In this document: positions 32,161 through 45,651 of the stretch, piece by piece
Numbering within the stretch: position 1 is the stretch's first letter
Layout of the letters: every line of letters starts with the position of its first letter
Assembly: GCA_001051155.2 (NCBI GenBank)
Contig: JYIP02000007.1
Location: 2,978,342-3,042,341, forward strand
DNA: 64,000 bases
Direction: 5' to 3'
From: Chrysoporthe austroafricana
Lineage: Eukaryota > Ascomycota > Sordariomycetes > Diaporthales > Cryphonectriaceae
The notes under the pieces: generated by a model
Seen by the model: the letters and a program-made list of their open reading frames with translations, nothing else
Databases searched by the model: none
What the model was told of the DNA's origin: nothing
Translations under genes and position numbers: made by a program

Positions 32161-35100
32161 CCGCTGCCCCTTTCGCCTCGCTATCGATAAGGCGTTCTTC
32201 CTCTGGCCTCCCGTCGCACAGAAGAAAAGGAAATGGACCGGAAAGGCTATGGTGGCAGAGTCCCCAAGTTGCACGCTGGTGAGCGTGGTAGAGACGAGAA
32301 ACACAAGCGAACGGCCGTCTAATCATGGCTCAGACAGATCAAATATTGTTACAGATCTGCCGCAGCTACTGCTATTGCTGCTGAACCTCCGGCTACGTAT
32401 CCCGGCCCGTTCGCGGCCCAGTCTTGCCGCAGAGAGCGGGGGCCGAAAGTATGCACGACCCGAAAGCGCATTGGATAGGGGGTTCATGACTGTCTTCGCT
32501 TTGGTTCATATTTTGATATTTTTTTGGTGTTTGTATTATGCGGTGATGGAACGTAGGGGGCGTGATCTTGCGTGGGGACCGCGGACATGTTGTTCCTGGG
32601 GGCGGAGACCTATACGCGCTTCTGGGCCCTTGGCGAGATGCATTTGTCCTTGGGCGACCAACGCTAGAGGGCAGTGTAAGCCGGCGCGCAAAACGTGTAC
32701 TACAAACCATGTAAAAAAACAAGCCGAACTCATTGTTGTGTCCCGGTGACTACGTACCATAGCATAACGACGAGGGAGAAATCAAGGCTGCGTGCATGGC
32801 GCACAGTGTCAGCCGGGCGTTTGTATATCTTGTCCCATCCCTCCCTCCCCTTCCTCGCCCCGGGCTCCGTTTCGGCCCCCCGTCACGGCACGCCTCTTTA
32901 TTCCTTACATCATCCACCTTCTGACCTCGACTTCCACGGAAACCACGTCTCGAAGGCCGGTGCTTTCGCAAGCCGCAAGGTATATATCTCTCTTGCACCA
33001 AGCACATTACCGGGTTAGACGCCGCCGCACACAACCCTCACCAGTCCATGGGGTGCTAATGAAAGAAGATTCTCTCGGCCCGCATCAAACTCGGTCCTTT
33101 TCTTGTCGATCAATAATCGGGGTCAGGTCGGGTCCCTACCCTAGGTAGCAAGGAATTACTGATCAAGAACTACCTCGCTGTCAATTCGAGATCCCCATGC
33201 ACCCGTACTTGTACAATTCGCTAGCTATGAGCGCTTGCGCGGTGCTTTTTCTGAAGTCGCTGATTTCCCTTCTCGCTCTGGTGTCTGCAGCGTAGATAGT
33301 TGTCTTGATGGTGGGGGCGACGGTACTGGCGGTCTGGCTTCACGGCTCCTTTCTGGCAGAGCTGCGACCCAAGAGAGAGAAGCGGAGGTAGAGAAATACA
33401 ATTCGGTGTCTATAACGCATGCAAGGGCGGTCGTGGAAGGACGGGCTGTCTTTCTTGCCTCCAGCAGTACCGTATTGGCCATTCCCGTCGAGTCGGCGAC
33501 ATCGGCCGAGCGTACGGGCGGGGCTCCTGGGTCTGGACGCGGAAAGGACGTAGCGGCAAAAAGAGCGGGCCGTGCCGGCAGAGCCGCATCTGCGCATGAA
33601 CGGCATGGGAGGAAGGTCCGCCTGCCGTGTCGTGTTGGCAATGGCTGGGGTCTGGGCCGGCGCTTATTTGAGAGGGGGGGAGGGCCAAGGCTGAGAATTG
33701 GGTGCCCGCGAGGGCAGTTGTGACGCATTGCCAGGACGCATATAAGCAATTGTTCTACGCGCTCACCGTCCCCACAACCCCTTCCGCCCCCTCCCTTTCC
33801 CCACTCCTCTCCCTCGCAGCACCCAGTAACCATATTGCTGTTCGAGCAGCAAGGGCAGACGACAGCCCGCCGCGTCCACCTCCTGGCACGCTTTACGGCC
33901 ATCGCTCCCCGGCAACCCCTCGTTCGAGATCCGGTGCGCACTACGGCAGGTGCTTGTTGCGCCCGTAGGCAGTGAGCCAGGAACGGACGAAGTCGCGACG
34001 GAATGGCGGGCATCCCCCGGAGCCTTGACACAGGGATCTCAACCTGTAAGCGCGGCTCAGAAGATGCTGCTAAGTGAAGGAAACGGCTGACGACAGAGCA
34101 GCCCTCGGACGGACACCCGTTCGGTACGGAAGAAGATGCCAAAGCATATTGGCGCCGTATATTTATCCTGATATTCACTTCGAAAGTTCCTGGCCCGGGA
34201 ATTACTGCGGACGAGGACGGTCCTCCACAATTCCCAAACGACCTTGGCCATCATTTGGATCAGGCAGCAGGTTTTCCAGGCCGCAAGGATAGCGGCAACT
34301 CGGTATTAAAGACATGCCTCTTTTTTGCGTATGTTTTTTTGCTGGTAGTGCTGTATTGGTTTATTTATCGGTTCCCTAGGCGCGCAAGTGGACGGCGGAT
34401 ATTTCGATAGGAGCGATCAGAATGATGCGTCGCATGCCGTCATGGGGATTCTCCGCTGGACGCGCAGCGGTACTTTCTCCGAGATGAGCAAAGCCCAGGG
34501 TAGTATACGGTAGGAACCCAGATAGGATCGAATTTCAAAGCATGCCATCGCTTCTGCAGCGCAAGTGTGCAAAGTGCAACGACCGGGCACGCGAGGCTCA
34601 TGGCTGTCGGATTCGGCCCCGTGAGACGGCCTCACTTACCTCAGCCGGCTTGGACTGCAGCACGGTTTCGCCAGGGCTGTGTGCGAATCGAACAACTGGG
34701 CGGGCGGGTTGAGGCTCTGCGGGCCCTCCGGTCGGGCGGCGCCTGGCCTGTCACTCAACTCGTGGACAGAGCCTCTACCCACCCGCGAACAACGGCGTTG
34801 CAAAAACAGGGAGAATTGGGCCTAGTTCCGGGGCCCCAAACCATCGCCCGTCAGAACCTTTTCATTGCCTCTGTCAGCCTCCTCGTTGCCTCTTGAGGTG
34901 GTCGGAGGTATTGCCGGAGCGGCGGCCTCACCCGTGAGGCCCGTCGCCTGCCGAGCGCCGGCCTCTGCTGGTGCGTTGGCTCTGGGCGAGCACGTGCGAC
35001 TGCGGTCCTCATGCCCATCAATCATGTACGCTTGTCGGCGAGCTGTGCCCTCGAAAATCTCGGCACCGGCCCACCCAGGCAAGGAACTGAGCGGTCTACC

Positions 35101-36047
35101 TACCTATGTAGCTCGCTGATATTGGCCTTTCCTGGCAAAACGAAGGATCACTCCAGGTGACTTTCTTGCAATGGACGGGGCTTGCTGTCATGTGCAACGA
35201 GGCCACCGCAGTGAGCGGATGTCTACGATCGGACGGACGCTCATTCCTCCGACCAATCTAGTATGAAGCCAGAGCGTCCACCACCGTGCACTGCAATTTT
35301 AGGGAAGCAGAGGGACAGATGAAGCTTCTAGAGAGGCTTCGCGGACGTCTCAGGAGAACTCATCGCAGCGGCGACAGAGATGGAGCACCTGGAAAAGCAA
35401 AGAGCCGTTTTGCGGTGCTGGTGGAGGCGTCGCCGGTCGTCTCGCTCTTCCCTATGCCGGCGCACACCTTTGCCAAGAAGAGACGGCACGGCCGTAGCAG
35501 CAGCCACAAGGTGCCGATCATCTGTCCTGTTCGCTTGCAGCCACCACTACCACATGGGCCTACGACCACCGCAGCTCTAGTTTGCCGCTGGGCCGCGCGG
35601 GCGTCGTCATGGCGGTCGCGGTAGCCCTGTGCTTGGCTTGCCATCGCATGTCCACCGCCAGATGCCTGCCTACCCACCGACCACAGAACCCTCACCGGCC
35701 GTCTCTTGGCTGCGCTTCGGAGCCTACGCCTATCTGCGTAAGCGCGCCGGAGCCTGCCAGCCGGCCGTGGAAAGGAGGACTTTCGGGGCGTAGAAAACCA
35801 TTCGACTATGTGGGTCTGGCGTGACCCGCTACGGCAATGGCTGAATCTTTCGAGTCATCGAAGGATGGAGCCGATTCCGTCCCTATATTCAGCGCGTTCC
35901 GCCCTGCACTTTCCCCTCGCACGCAGGACAACCGTGCGCCCATAGCGCCTTCGCCGCCGACGCTCTTCCCGATTCCGCCAAGACATCCCCTTGCCCAAAT
36001 GCCTGCAGCCAACCGCAGCCTTCGGTGGCTGAGGATCGTGTTTGGAG
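32161..36047. other. Gene-poor region
   Basis: About 3.9 kb of roughly average composition. I find no ORF with splice structure, domain motif or convincing start. The longest open frames (minus 33225-34178, plus 33235-33723) overlap each other and look like shadows. An open frame at 35837-36175 (+, ATG 35837) runs in a different frame into the next gene and may be its displaced N-terminus, but no intron joins them. Confidence 0.45.
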
Positions 36048-37993
36048 ATGCCGAGTCTTGGCGTCGACCACGACGCAACCGATCCCGAAGAGGCGGCCAA
36101 GCAGGCTGCATCCAATCTCAAGTATGGCCCCGCACCCCTCGCATTCCACGACGAGGCAGCCACCCAACCAACTAACTGCTGGCCTGATCTGTTTAACAGG
36201 ATTCCAAGCCTAAGCGAGATTCTGGGACAGCAGGTCGACACCCAAAACTTCTTTGGATCTTTGGACTGGGATCAAGCGTCCTCCACCAAGTACACGGAGA
36301 AATTGGGAGCGCAATGGAGGACGATCTTCGATCCCCTAATGGCCCCTTCCCTCCTAGTTCGCTTTTATTTGGTCGAAGCGCAGTGGGTTCGTTTGGTCGA
36401 TATCCAGAGGTTTCGTTTCTACATTTGCTCGCACAAAATAGGGCGCTTGTCCGATGACTCCTCGTCCCATCATGAACAGAAGATCCGAGCGATCAACAAG
36501 GAAGTCGCCGAAATTGTTAGGATCACATTGGAGCTTGTCGATCTTTGCTGGGGCGATAATCCTACGTCTACTTACGAACCCAATCAGACCTGCCTCTCCT
36601 TTCTGGAATATGTAGTCCAGAAGGTATCTTCTCTGAAAAGGAGCATTTCGGGACTTCCCGGTTCTATTATGCTTCTTCTCGGACACCTCTGCCTGCAAAT
36701 GTAAGATGTTTCACTGTCTGCCTAATGCGCACAGCTTTGAATTTCTTCTCACCATGAAATAGGGCGAACGGCAAGAGCGGTGACGAGAGAGACCAGTGGA
36801 TGAAGCAAATGCAACGCTGGTATCTCGAAGCTGCGGCCGAGAATCCCAGCTCGGGAGAGGCCTCATACTATGTACCAGGTCCGGGCACGGGACTTCTCGT
36901 GCATGTGTTCTGTTACATCAAGAGCCTGTACACGATGCATGCCTACACACGCAGCCACAAGGAGCTTGAAGAGTTCCTTCCAAGCGTAGCGGCCTCCCAC
37001 CTACGTCCTACAGCGACAGCTTTCGAAAAAGTTTTTCTTCCCCTCGTGGCTAGCCTATAAACTCAGCGCGTCATGCCGTCTTTCGGCGAAAAGAAAAAAG
37101 GGTTCTTTGACTTCCTGGCATCGCCGGAAAAGGTACTGGATTATCCAATTGAATGTGCTCTCACCCTCAACTTTCTTCTTTACTGGCTGCTAAATCCCGC
37201 CTTGCACGGACTCTTGGACCTGATCGCTATTCTCGATACCACGGCTCGTGATCGCGCTGTTACCCGCTCCACCGTGGACGACACCAACAGCAACGAAGTC
37301 ACCGTCATGGACAGCGACGACGGAGAGTTGGGTGCTGGGCGTAAAGAGGCCATTGAAACCGCTCATGAAACCGCGCTGCAATTCGTTGCCGAACTGGACA
37401 AGACGATGATCACGAGGGCGCTGACCTCCCAGGACCCCGACATTGTGAAAAATGCCCTACGCTATGTCTCCGCCCGCATGATCTCCGTCATTTGCGTGGC
37501 CCAAAGCCCAGAACACGAGCGCTGCGCGCTATCTGTCGAAGTAGGTACACTTCTTGGCGACCTGCTGATCAATTTGGCCACAGAAACCGGGAAGCCCGAG
37601 GTGGCCCTCGGGACGAAACCTTCTCCTGGTATCGGGAGCCGGGCACAACTGCCGCTGCCCGAGGACTGGGCAACTTGTGGCTTCCGACTCGCCGCCGATT
37701 TCTATCCGGAAGGCTATTTGGACCGCGCGAAAGGATCCCAGCCCTCGTGGGACAAAGCTATGGAGGACTGGGAGGGGGCCCCGGAAGAGCGAGTCCGGCG
37801 GATGGTCGCGCTGGGAAAATGGCTTGCTCGTCTTCCGGGCAGTTTCTTGGGCGACAAAGCGGTGAAGTTTTTCAATGAAGAAGGTGATGACAACGAAGAG
37901 AGGGACGGGGAGAGCAGACAGCACGGGGAAGCAGCAGAGACCAAGGGAGACAAAGGTCTCGGTGATTTAACGAGGACACTTGAAGGCCTCTGA
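36048..37993 (+). pseudogene. Unknown fungal gene, interrupted by one in-frame stop
   Basis: Exon 36048-36700 joins 36763 onward through a good 62-bp intron (GTAAGA...ATAG, splitting a Met codon). The frame then stops at TAA 37058-37060, reopens four codons later and runs in the same frame to 37993 (307 more codons). If read through, the protein would be about 630 aa. TAA could come from CAA by one C-to-T change. Alternatively, a weak-site intron of 81 bp (36986-37066, GTAGCG...CTCAG) would remove the stop in frame. Visible segments include FLSFLEYVVQKV-like helices, YVPGPGTGLLVHVFCYIKSL and an acidic C-terminus. I do not recognise the family. Two separate genes are a third possibility. Confidence 0.5.
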
Positions 37994-39191
37994 ACACTAC
38001 ATTGGTGGAAAAGTAGGTTGGCAAATACGTTTGGCGTCTCAAAACGCCGTAATCTTTCGGCTGCATTTATACTCGGGGGTTCGGAATTCCACTCTGTATC
38101 TACGGCGCTCGCCACATGAGCCACACTGGTGCATAGATGTCTGCCTTCTCCTCTCGCTCCAGGAAACGAGCTGCCGGCCGTTCCTGAGTTTCTCGCGAAC
38201 CCTGCGCCCGAGCTTGACCGAGACCAGAGCCTTGATGAGCCGTGGAAGAGCAACTCCTTGTCCCACCACGACGTCTTCAGCTCTGCCAAGCTGTCACACT
38301 TGCCGGACCGAAAGTCCAGGCTGACGTCCCCAAACGCCTGGACCGGTGGAGGCTGGTAGAACTGTCGTTCCAGCGGCCTCCGTCGGAATTGGTGTTGCCT
38401 TGCGGCATTGCCTCCCTCCTCGACAGGGAACATAGGTAGGTACCTGGTTCAACCGGGCGGTGCGCTGGGTGACTGGCCCGAGGTGGCTATGCGTTGGGCA
38501 GTGCGTACTATTCTTCGGCAGAGCCTCAGCCCCTTCCGTTGCTGATGCTGTAGTAAAGGCTCGTCCGGGCGGGCACCTAGTGAACCCGCCATCGTAGCCA
38601 GAATCCGGTCCCGGGGAAACCCCATGTCCCGGCAGAAAACATGACGAGCCCGCCCTCATACTTGCTCATTCCGACAGGGGCTTCTCGCTCCGAGACCTCC
38701 TGCCATCCTGAAGTGCGTACGAGTGTCGTCTGTTCAAGGCATTGCCCATCGCCTCACGATGTATTCGCATGGCATCGCCTCGTTGTGCGCATTTTCGCAG
38801 GCTTAGGCGCCAACAAAGGGCTACACAGCTTCCCAAAGTTGAGTTCGGTCACACGTCAGAGGAGGCTGGATACAACCGGGGTTGTTAGCGCCCAGGGTAG
38901 CACTTCCCAGGAGCACTGGGACTGCCATTTCTGCCCCGTCCAGGCAGCACTTCTCATAGGAAACGGTGCACCATGTGCGGTGGGATCAGATGGGTATTAA
39001 GGTGAGAGCTGCTTGATTTCCAGGCTCTCTCCCATGTTTCGTCTGTCTGATTTTTGACTATGGCAATGTCGCACCGCGGTTCGCAACCTGAACACGTTTC
39101 CTCCACGGCCGAGGGCCAACGCTTATTAGATGTGTATGCGCTCCAGTATACGTAAGGCCCCGGAAAACGGCAGGTGAATGGCTAACTGAAT
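37994..39191. other. Intergenic region
   Basis: About 1.2 kb with no supported gene and no strong repeat. Short ORFs on both strands overlap each other. Confidence 0.45.
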
Positions 39192-40361
39192 ATGGTGCTG
39201 CAACCAAGGACAAATGGTGTTTTCCTACCCGAAGCGATCCTTTGCATTAAGCGTCGAATCGAAGACCCCGAGACAGACCAGCGGCAGCTAGCGCCAGAAT
39301 TATATTCCGTCATAAAGGCTCTCCAGAAGACATGCGAGCGTACTGTCAGCGATCACAACACTGGTGTCGTCTTGTGGGGGAGTGGAGATCTGGAGGCTGT
39401 CAGCAAGGCTCATGGGCACTTGTTGCAGCTTTTAGCATTCTACGTCGTACTAGTGTGCTCTGGAAAATCGTATGACGAAATACAGTCGCACAAGGATGCA
39501 TTTTTTGCGTTAGAAGTGATGGTGCTCCACGGCTTCTACGGCTTGTTCCTCTTCCTCGGGAAATGGGACTTCCCCGGTAGAACCTCCTTGCACCAGCAAA
39601 CACAAAGCAGTTTGGAATATATCCGGCAAAGAGTCCCGGAACTATGTACTCTAATCGTCACGTGATTGAACGACATCGACTCATGTGTGCGGTGAGTTAA
39701 GGTTCTGCCTCCGGGACGCTACAGTTTGTCTGATTGGTAATGCAGGTCTGGTTCAAACAGGTTGCCCAAGAGAACATATGCTAGCTACAACACGGAAGAT
39801 CGCAACTATTACTTGAAGGCTATCAAGACGGATCCCGGACTGGGATGCCACTATCGCAACCTCGCATGTTTTGACAAAGAGCGCAGGCTGGCCGTGTTTG
39901 AACTCCTCAAGAGCCTCTGCCCCGAAAGACCTTGCTATCGCAGCCTCCACTTCCACTGCTGCGCCCCAAACCTCTTCTATGACTTCCAATATCCCGTCGG
40001 GGCAGACATTTATTGTCCGAAATTTTCCTTCGACATGCTTGTGGTGCTCCAATACACGAGGGGGGAGAATCCGGTCTTCTGCGAAGCCAAAGCAAAACTT
40101 CTTGGTCACCTCAAGAGCGCCAGCCCGCCGGGGGCATATTACTACGCCGTCGTCCTCAACTGCTTGCTATGCCTAGGTGCACTCTACTCGGAAACGGTCC
40201 AACCTACATCAGGCCTCGAAAGCCAGGACATAGCAGAAACCGAACTGAGGTTCGATTTCCGCAATGCAGGAGCCTCAATTTTAGGGTATCTTGTGAAGCA
40301 AACTACGGCTAGCGTGCGCGCCATACGATACCGCAACAGCGCCCACAATACCACACCATAA
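39192..40361 (+). pseudogene. Unknown gene fragment, with in-frame stop and truncated by composite repeat copy 3
   Basis: ATG 39192 opens a frame that ends at TGA 39663-39665. A canonical intron (39692-39745, GTGAGT...GCAG) lies just downstream in a phase that would join this frame exactly to 39746-40361. So the gene seems to have carried that intron and later gained the stop; CGA to TGA is one transition. A weak donor at 39662 (GTGATT) could skip the stop. Coding-like segments include AFFALEVMVLHGFYGLFLFL and FELLKSLCPERPCYRSLHFH. The frame runs into block A sequence at about 40317 (CGCCATACGATACC, then CACACCATAACGCGCCATAC), so the natural 3' end is lost. No family recognised. Confidence 0.5.
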
Positions 40362-42567
40362 CGCGCCATACTGCCACCACGAATGCCCGGGGGATGCAAA
40401 TACTTAATAACAAGCCTGGGGATATAATAAGGGGGGGAAGGGGGAGGGCGAGGGTGAGGGCGAGGGTGAGGGCGTGAGTGAGAGTGAGGGCGCGGGCGCG
40501 GGCGCGGGCGCGGGCGACAGGCAGAGGCACATAGCGGATTTCGCACCAAGCACCCACCACCCGATGCCACACACGCCACATACCACAACACAATGCGCCA
40601 TACTGCCACCACGAACGCCCGGAAGGTGCGGACACTCGACAAGAAGCCTGGGGATATATAATAAAGGGGATGGGCGGGGGGGGCGAAGGGCGAAGGGCGA
40701 GGGCGCGGGCGACAGGCAACAAGCAGAGGCAACATGGCGGATTTCGCACCAAGCACCACGACTACCACCACGACTACCACCACGACCACAACACACCATA
40801 GCGCGCCGTACTGCTACCACGAACACCCGGGGGATGCGGATAACTTGACAAGAAGCCTGGGGATAGAATAAGGGGGATAGGGGAAGCCTGGGAACGACAA
40901 GAGACGAGAGACGAGAGACGAGAGATCATGAAAGGGGCGCGGTTCAAACCAAAACCACGAACGAACGCGCGCGCGGGCAGCAGCAGCACCACCACCACAA
41001 CAACACCACACCACAACGCGCCGTACTGCCACCACGAATGCCCGGAGGGTGCGGACATTCGACAATAAGCCTGGGGATATATCGCGGGGCGCATACAGCG
41101 CGAGGGCGAAGGGCGCGGGCGGCAAGCAGAGGCACAGAGTGGATTTCGCATCAAGCACCACGACCACCACCACACCACGCGATGCCACAATAACGCCACA
41201 ACACCACACCACAACACGCCGTACTGCTACCACTGACACCCGGGGGCTGCGGACACTTGACAAGAAGCCTGGGGAGAGAATAAGGGGGGCAAGGGGGAGG
41301 GCGGAGGGCGACGGCGAGGGCAAAAGCGCGGGCGTGGGCGACATGGCGGCTTTCGTACCAAGCACCCACAACCACCACCACCACCACAACGCGCCGCACT
41401 GCCACCACGAATGCCCGAAAGGTACGGACACTCGACAACAAGCCTGGGGGCGTGGGAGGGGAGGGAGGGGGGGCGCAGGGCGAAGGGCGCGGGCGACAGA
41501 CAGGCAGAGGCACAGGGCGGATTTCGCACCGAATACCACGACCACCACACCGCGACGCGCCGCACTCCCACCCACGCATGCCCGGGAAGGGGCGCAAACA
41601 CCTGGCAGCAGCCGGAAGATAGATCGCGGGGGGGTAAGGGACGTCTGGGGACGAGAAAAAGGGGCGGTTGAAATCACAGACCGCCTGGGGCTTGAGGCAA
41701 ACCTGGATGACCACCACGATAGCAAAGACAGCACGATCGATTTCCCCCCGAACCAACCTCGAGATGTATTTCCTCTAACCGACCTTGCCATCTAATTTCC
41801 CCCGACCAACCTTGAGATGCGCGGCGCGGGAGGGCAGTTGAAAAGCAAAACCACGGACGCGCGGGCGGGCAAGCAACGCGAGGTTGGGCGACAGCAAAAG
41901 GGGAGGCGCAAGGATAACGGAAACCCCCAGCGACAACAGGGGGAAGCTCAGGGACAACCTGGGAGGAGGACGGGACGTGAAAAGGGCCGTTTGAGAACAG
42001 CGCAAAGGACCGACGAACCTCCATGCGCGCCAGGGGAAAGGGGCGGGAACCTGGACGACAACCACGACAGGGAGGACAAAAGATACTAGGGACTATCTGG
42101 AGAGGTTGAAGACAACGTTCCCCCGACCAATCTCGAGATGCGCGGGAGGCGGCGCGAGGTCGGCGACGATGACGGGAGACTGAGGGGACAGTTCAAACCG
42201 CCCGGAGACGATCACGGGGAGGTTTGAGAACAGCGCAGAGACCGACCGGGGCCGACAGGAGGGGGACGCGCTTGAAAACACCCAGAGACGACAAAAAGGA
42301 AGATCGAAAACCACATACCACGGACATGCATTGGGAGGCATTGTCGGGAGAGGCAGCGTCCGGGAGGGGAGGGGGGACCACGACAGGAAGGACAGGGCAG
42401 GGAGGGAAGACAAGGCAAAGACGACTTTTCCGCCTGACCGACCCAACCGCGACATGTATATTTCCCTCCTCTTGCGCCGACCAACAACGTCCGCCGCGCG
42501 CAGGGACCAAAAGCCAGGGGGCGGGCGTAGGCTCGATCGGGGGGGGGGGGGCGGGGGGGGGCGTGGT

Positions 42568-42665
<98 letters not shown>
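42568..42665 (+). repeat. Uninterrupted run of 98 G
   Basis: Every base from 42568 to 42665 is G, preceded by 27 more bases that are nearly all G. It lies in block B of copy 3, where the other copies have short G runs of about 6-10. Such a run could form G-quadruplexes or be an assembly or polishing artefact. Confidence 0.95.
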
Positions 42666-42666
<1 letters not shown>

Positions 42667-43490
42667 AGGGGCGCGTCTCTTCTCGCCGGCACGCCTCTCT
42701 CGATGTGTATATCTCCTCCTCTTCCGCCAGCAGCAGCAGGCCTCGCTCGACATATGCCCCCCTGACCAACTCGCAAGATGTATCTCCTCCTCTTCTACCG
42801 GCCAGCCTCGAGATGTATTTCCTCCTCTTGCGCCAACCAACTTCCGCCGCGCGCGGGAACCAAAAGCCGGGGGGGGGGGGCAAGCTTGACAGGAGGAGGC
42901 GTTGTCGGGAGGGAGGACAGCGACGACGGGGAGGAGGCCTTGTTGGGAGAGGCAGCGTCGGGGGGAGGGGGGCGCATCTCTTCTCGCCAGCACGCCTCGC
43001 GATATGTATAATCCCTCCTCTTATACCAGCCAACAACGCCCGCCACGCGCGGGAACGAGCTTGACAGAGGGGGGAAGGGGAGGAAGGAGGACGGCGACGA
43101 CAGGGAGGAGGAAGCGTTATCGGGAGAGGCGCTGGGAAGCGTGGTCAGCAGAAGAGAAGCCGGGAAGAGCCGGGACGAGAGGAGCTTACCGGAAGCATCG
43201 AGACAAGAGCTGCTGGTCGAGCTGGCTGGTCGAGCTGGCAGGAAGAGGAGCTGGGAGGAACCAACCAACACAAGAGGAGCTGTGTGAGCTGTTGCGGAGA
43301 TGAGGTCTGGGAGGAAGAGATTTGGGAGCCGTGCTGCGAGAGCTCTTGGAGCTGTGCAAGCTCTCCGAGCTGCGCGAGCTCCGGAAGCTATGGAATGCGA
43401 GCTGCGAGAGCTGCAAGAGGAGAGGAGTGGGAAGAGGAGGTTTGGGGGCTGTGGGAGGAGCAGCTGTGGCAGCCGTGCAAGCCATGCGAG

Positions 43491-43780
43491 CTGTGCAAGC
43501 TGTGCAAGCTGTGCAAGCTGTGCAAGCTGTGCAAGCTGTGCAAGCTGTGCAAGCTGTGCAAGCTGTACAAGCTGCAAGACCTGCAAGACCCGCAAGACCT
43601 GCAAGACCTGTGCAAGCTCCGGAAGCTGTGGAATGCGAGCTGCGAGAGCTGCGAGAGCTGCGAGAGCTGCGAGAGGAGTGGGAACAGGAAGTTCGGGAAC
43701 TGTGGGAGCTATGCAAGCTGTGCAAGCTGTGCAAGCTGTGCAAGCTGTGCAAGCTGTGCAAGCTGTGCAAGCTGTGCAAG
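43491..43780 (+). repeat. Two arrays of a 9-bp unit (CTGTGCAAG)
   Basis: Eight units at 43491-43562 and seven at 43718-43780, separated by related GAGCTGCGAGAG units. Copy 1 has a shorter, related array at about 6440-6480. Because the period is divisible by three, several frames stay open and give false Cys/Ala/Ser-rich or Leu/Gln-rich ORFs. Confidence 0.9.
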
Positions 43781-44667
43781 CTGTAGAAGCTGTATGAAGA
43801 GGAGGGAGGGCTGGGACGAGAGAGAGTGTGTGTGTTGAAAAGGCTGTGGGAGCTGTGACAGGAGAACGCTCGAGACAAGAGAGCTCTGGGAGTTCCGGAA
43901 CGGCAGGATGAGCAACGAACGGGCTGTAGGAGCCGGCAGGTGGGAAGATGGCAGCTTCGGAAGGACGATGGACAATGACAATGACGTGGCGGGCAGAAGG
44001 GGCCCGAGAGGAGAGAAGCTGCGAGGACGCGTGAGAGGAGGAGCACTGGGAGCCGTGGCAGCAGAGGACGCATGAACGAGAGAGAGAGAGAGAACAAGGT
44101 GATGGATGACGCATGCTCTGGCCGGCCGGCAGACAAACAAGCAGGCAGCCAAGGCAGCAGCGCCCGCAAGGTGTGATGGTCTGCACGCAGCTGGCCACGA
44201 GGAGCAGGAGCAGCAGGAGGAGGAGGAGGAGGAGGAGGAGGACGTATGCTAGGGACGCCATGCAGGCAGCTGGCTGTGACAAAGAGCCTCGACAGCGCAG
44301 GAGGGCGATGATGCCATCGCAAGCACGGGCTGGTCTGGCTCTGCACAGAAGGGGAGCGCGTGTGTCTTTCTGGCTTGCCGGCCGGCACACGGGCAGCCAG
44401 GCAGCCAGCCAGACAGCCACAGGAGAGGAGGGAGCGTCCGCAGGGTGTGATGCTCTGCACGCAGCTGGCCACGAGGAGCAGGAGCAGCAGCAGCAGGAGG
44501 AGGAGGAGGAGGAGGAGGAGGAGCCATGCTGCGGACGCCATGCAAGCAGCGAGCTGGCTCTGACAAAGAGAGGAAGAGGGAAGTGACAGCATCATAATCA
44601 CAGGCTAGTCTGGTTCTGCACAGAGGAAGAACGCACGGACTGGGCGTGTGTCCACACAAGTGCGTGT

Positions 44668-44724
44668 GATCACGTAATTCGGCTATAGTCGGACATAAGC
44701 ATCACCACAGCTGGCCGTGCGGGG
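44668..44724 (+). repeat. Conserved core 1 of composite repeat (copy 3)
   Basis: GATCACGTAATT, CGGCTATAGTCG, GGACATAAGCATCACC, then CAGCTGGCCGTGCGGGG. The C-to-T change in the right arm is tolerated by a G.U pair in RNA. Confidence 0.8.
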
Positions 44725-45594
44725 GCCTACAGCGGGGCATAGCTGGGCACAGCGGGGGACAGCTGTATGCTGTATGTGCGCGAAGGACAGCTGTGAATAC
44801 AAGAAGAGCTGGCAGGTCGAGCTGGCAGGCAGAAGAGCTGGGAGCTGTCAAGACAAGAGTTGCCAGAAAAGCTGTATGAGCTGTACGAGCTCTCGGGGCT
44901 GTGCGAGCTGTGCAATCTCTGAGAGCTCGTACAAGCTCGTGGGGCTGTGGAGTGCGAGCTGTGCAAGCTATGCAGGCTACGAGAGCTACGAGGGCTACGA
45001 GAGCTACGAGAGCTACGAGGGGTGTAGGAGCAAGCTCTGGCAGCTGTGCAAGCTGTACGAGCCGTGCAAGCTGTGCGAGAAGAGGAGGTCAGGGATGAGC
45101 TGTACAAGCTGTGCGAAGAGGAGGTCTGGGAGGAAAGCTGTGGGAAGAGAGTTGTCAAGAAGGCCATGGGAGGAAGAGCAAGAGCGAGAGGACACAAGGT
45201 GATTATGCCTCCTCTGGGCTTGCCGGCCGGCACGCAGGCAGATAGACAAGCAAACACCCAGCCAGCAGCGCCCGCAGGATATAATGCTCTGCATGCAGCT
45301 GGCCACAAGGAAGAGGAGGAAGAAGGAGGAGGAGGCATGCTATGGATAATATGCAGACAGCTGGCTTCGACAAAGAGCTGCGACAGCTCAGATGGGGTGA
45401 TGCTATCGCAAGCACGGGCTTGTTTGCACAAGGGAAGAGCTGGTCTGGTCTGCACAGAGGAGGAGTACGTGTGTCAGCACCAGTGCGCGTATGTCTTTCT
45501 GGCCTGCCGGCCGGCACACAGGCAGACAGCCAGCCAGCCAGCACCAGTGCGCATATGTTAGCACCAGTGCGCATATGTCAGCACCAGTGCGCGT

Positions 45595-45651
45595 GATCAC
45601 GTAATTCGGCTATAGTCGGATATAAGCATCACCACAGCTGGCCGTGCAGGG
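45595..45651 (+). repeat. Conserved core 2 of composite repeat (copy 3)
   Basis: GATCACGTAATT, CGGCTATAGTCG, GGATATAAGCATCACC, then CAGCTGGCCGTGCAGGG. It is preceded by three tandem AGCACCAGTGCGCRTRTG units (45541-45593). Confidence 0.8.

Noticed and set aside
33225..34178. 317-codon minus-strand ORF
   Set aside because: Overlaps a comparable plus-strand ORF, with no domain, intron or promoter sign.
42093..43036. Poly-Pro/poly-Gly ORFs
   Set aside because: Product of the poly-G run.
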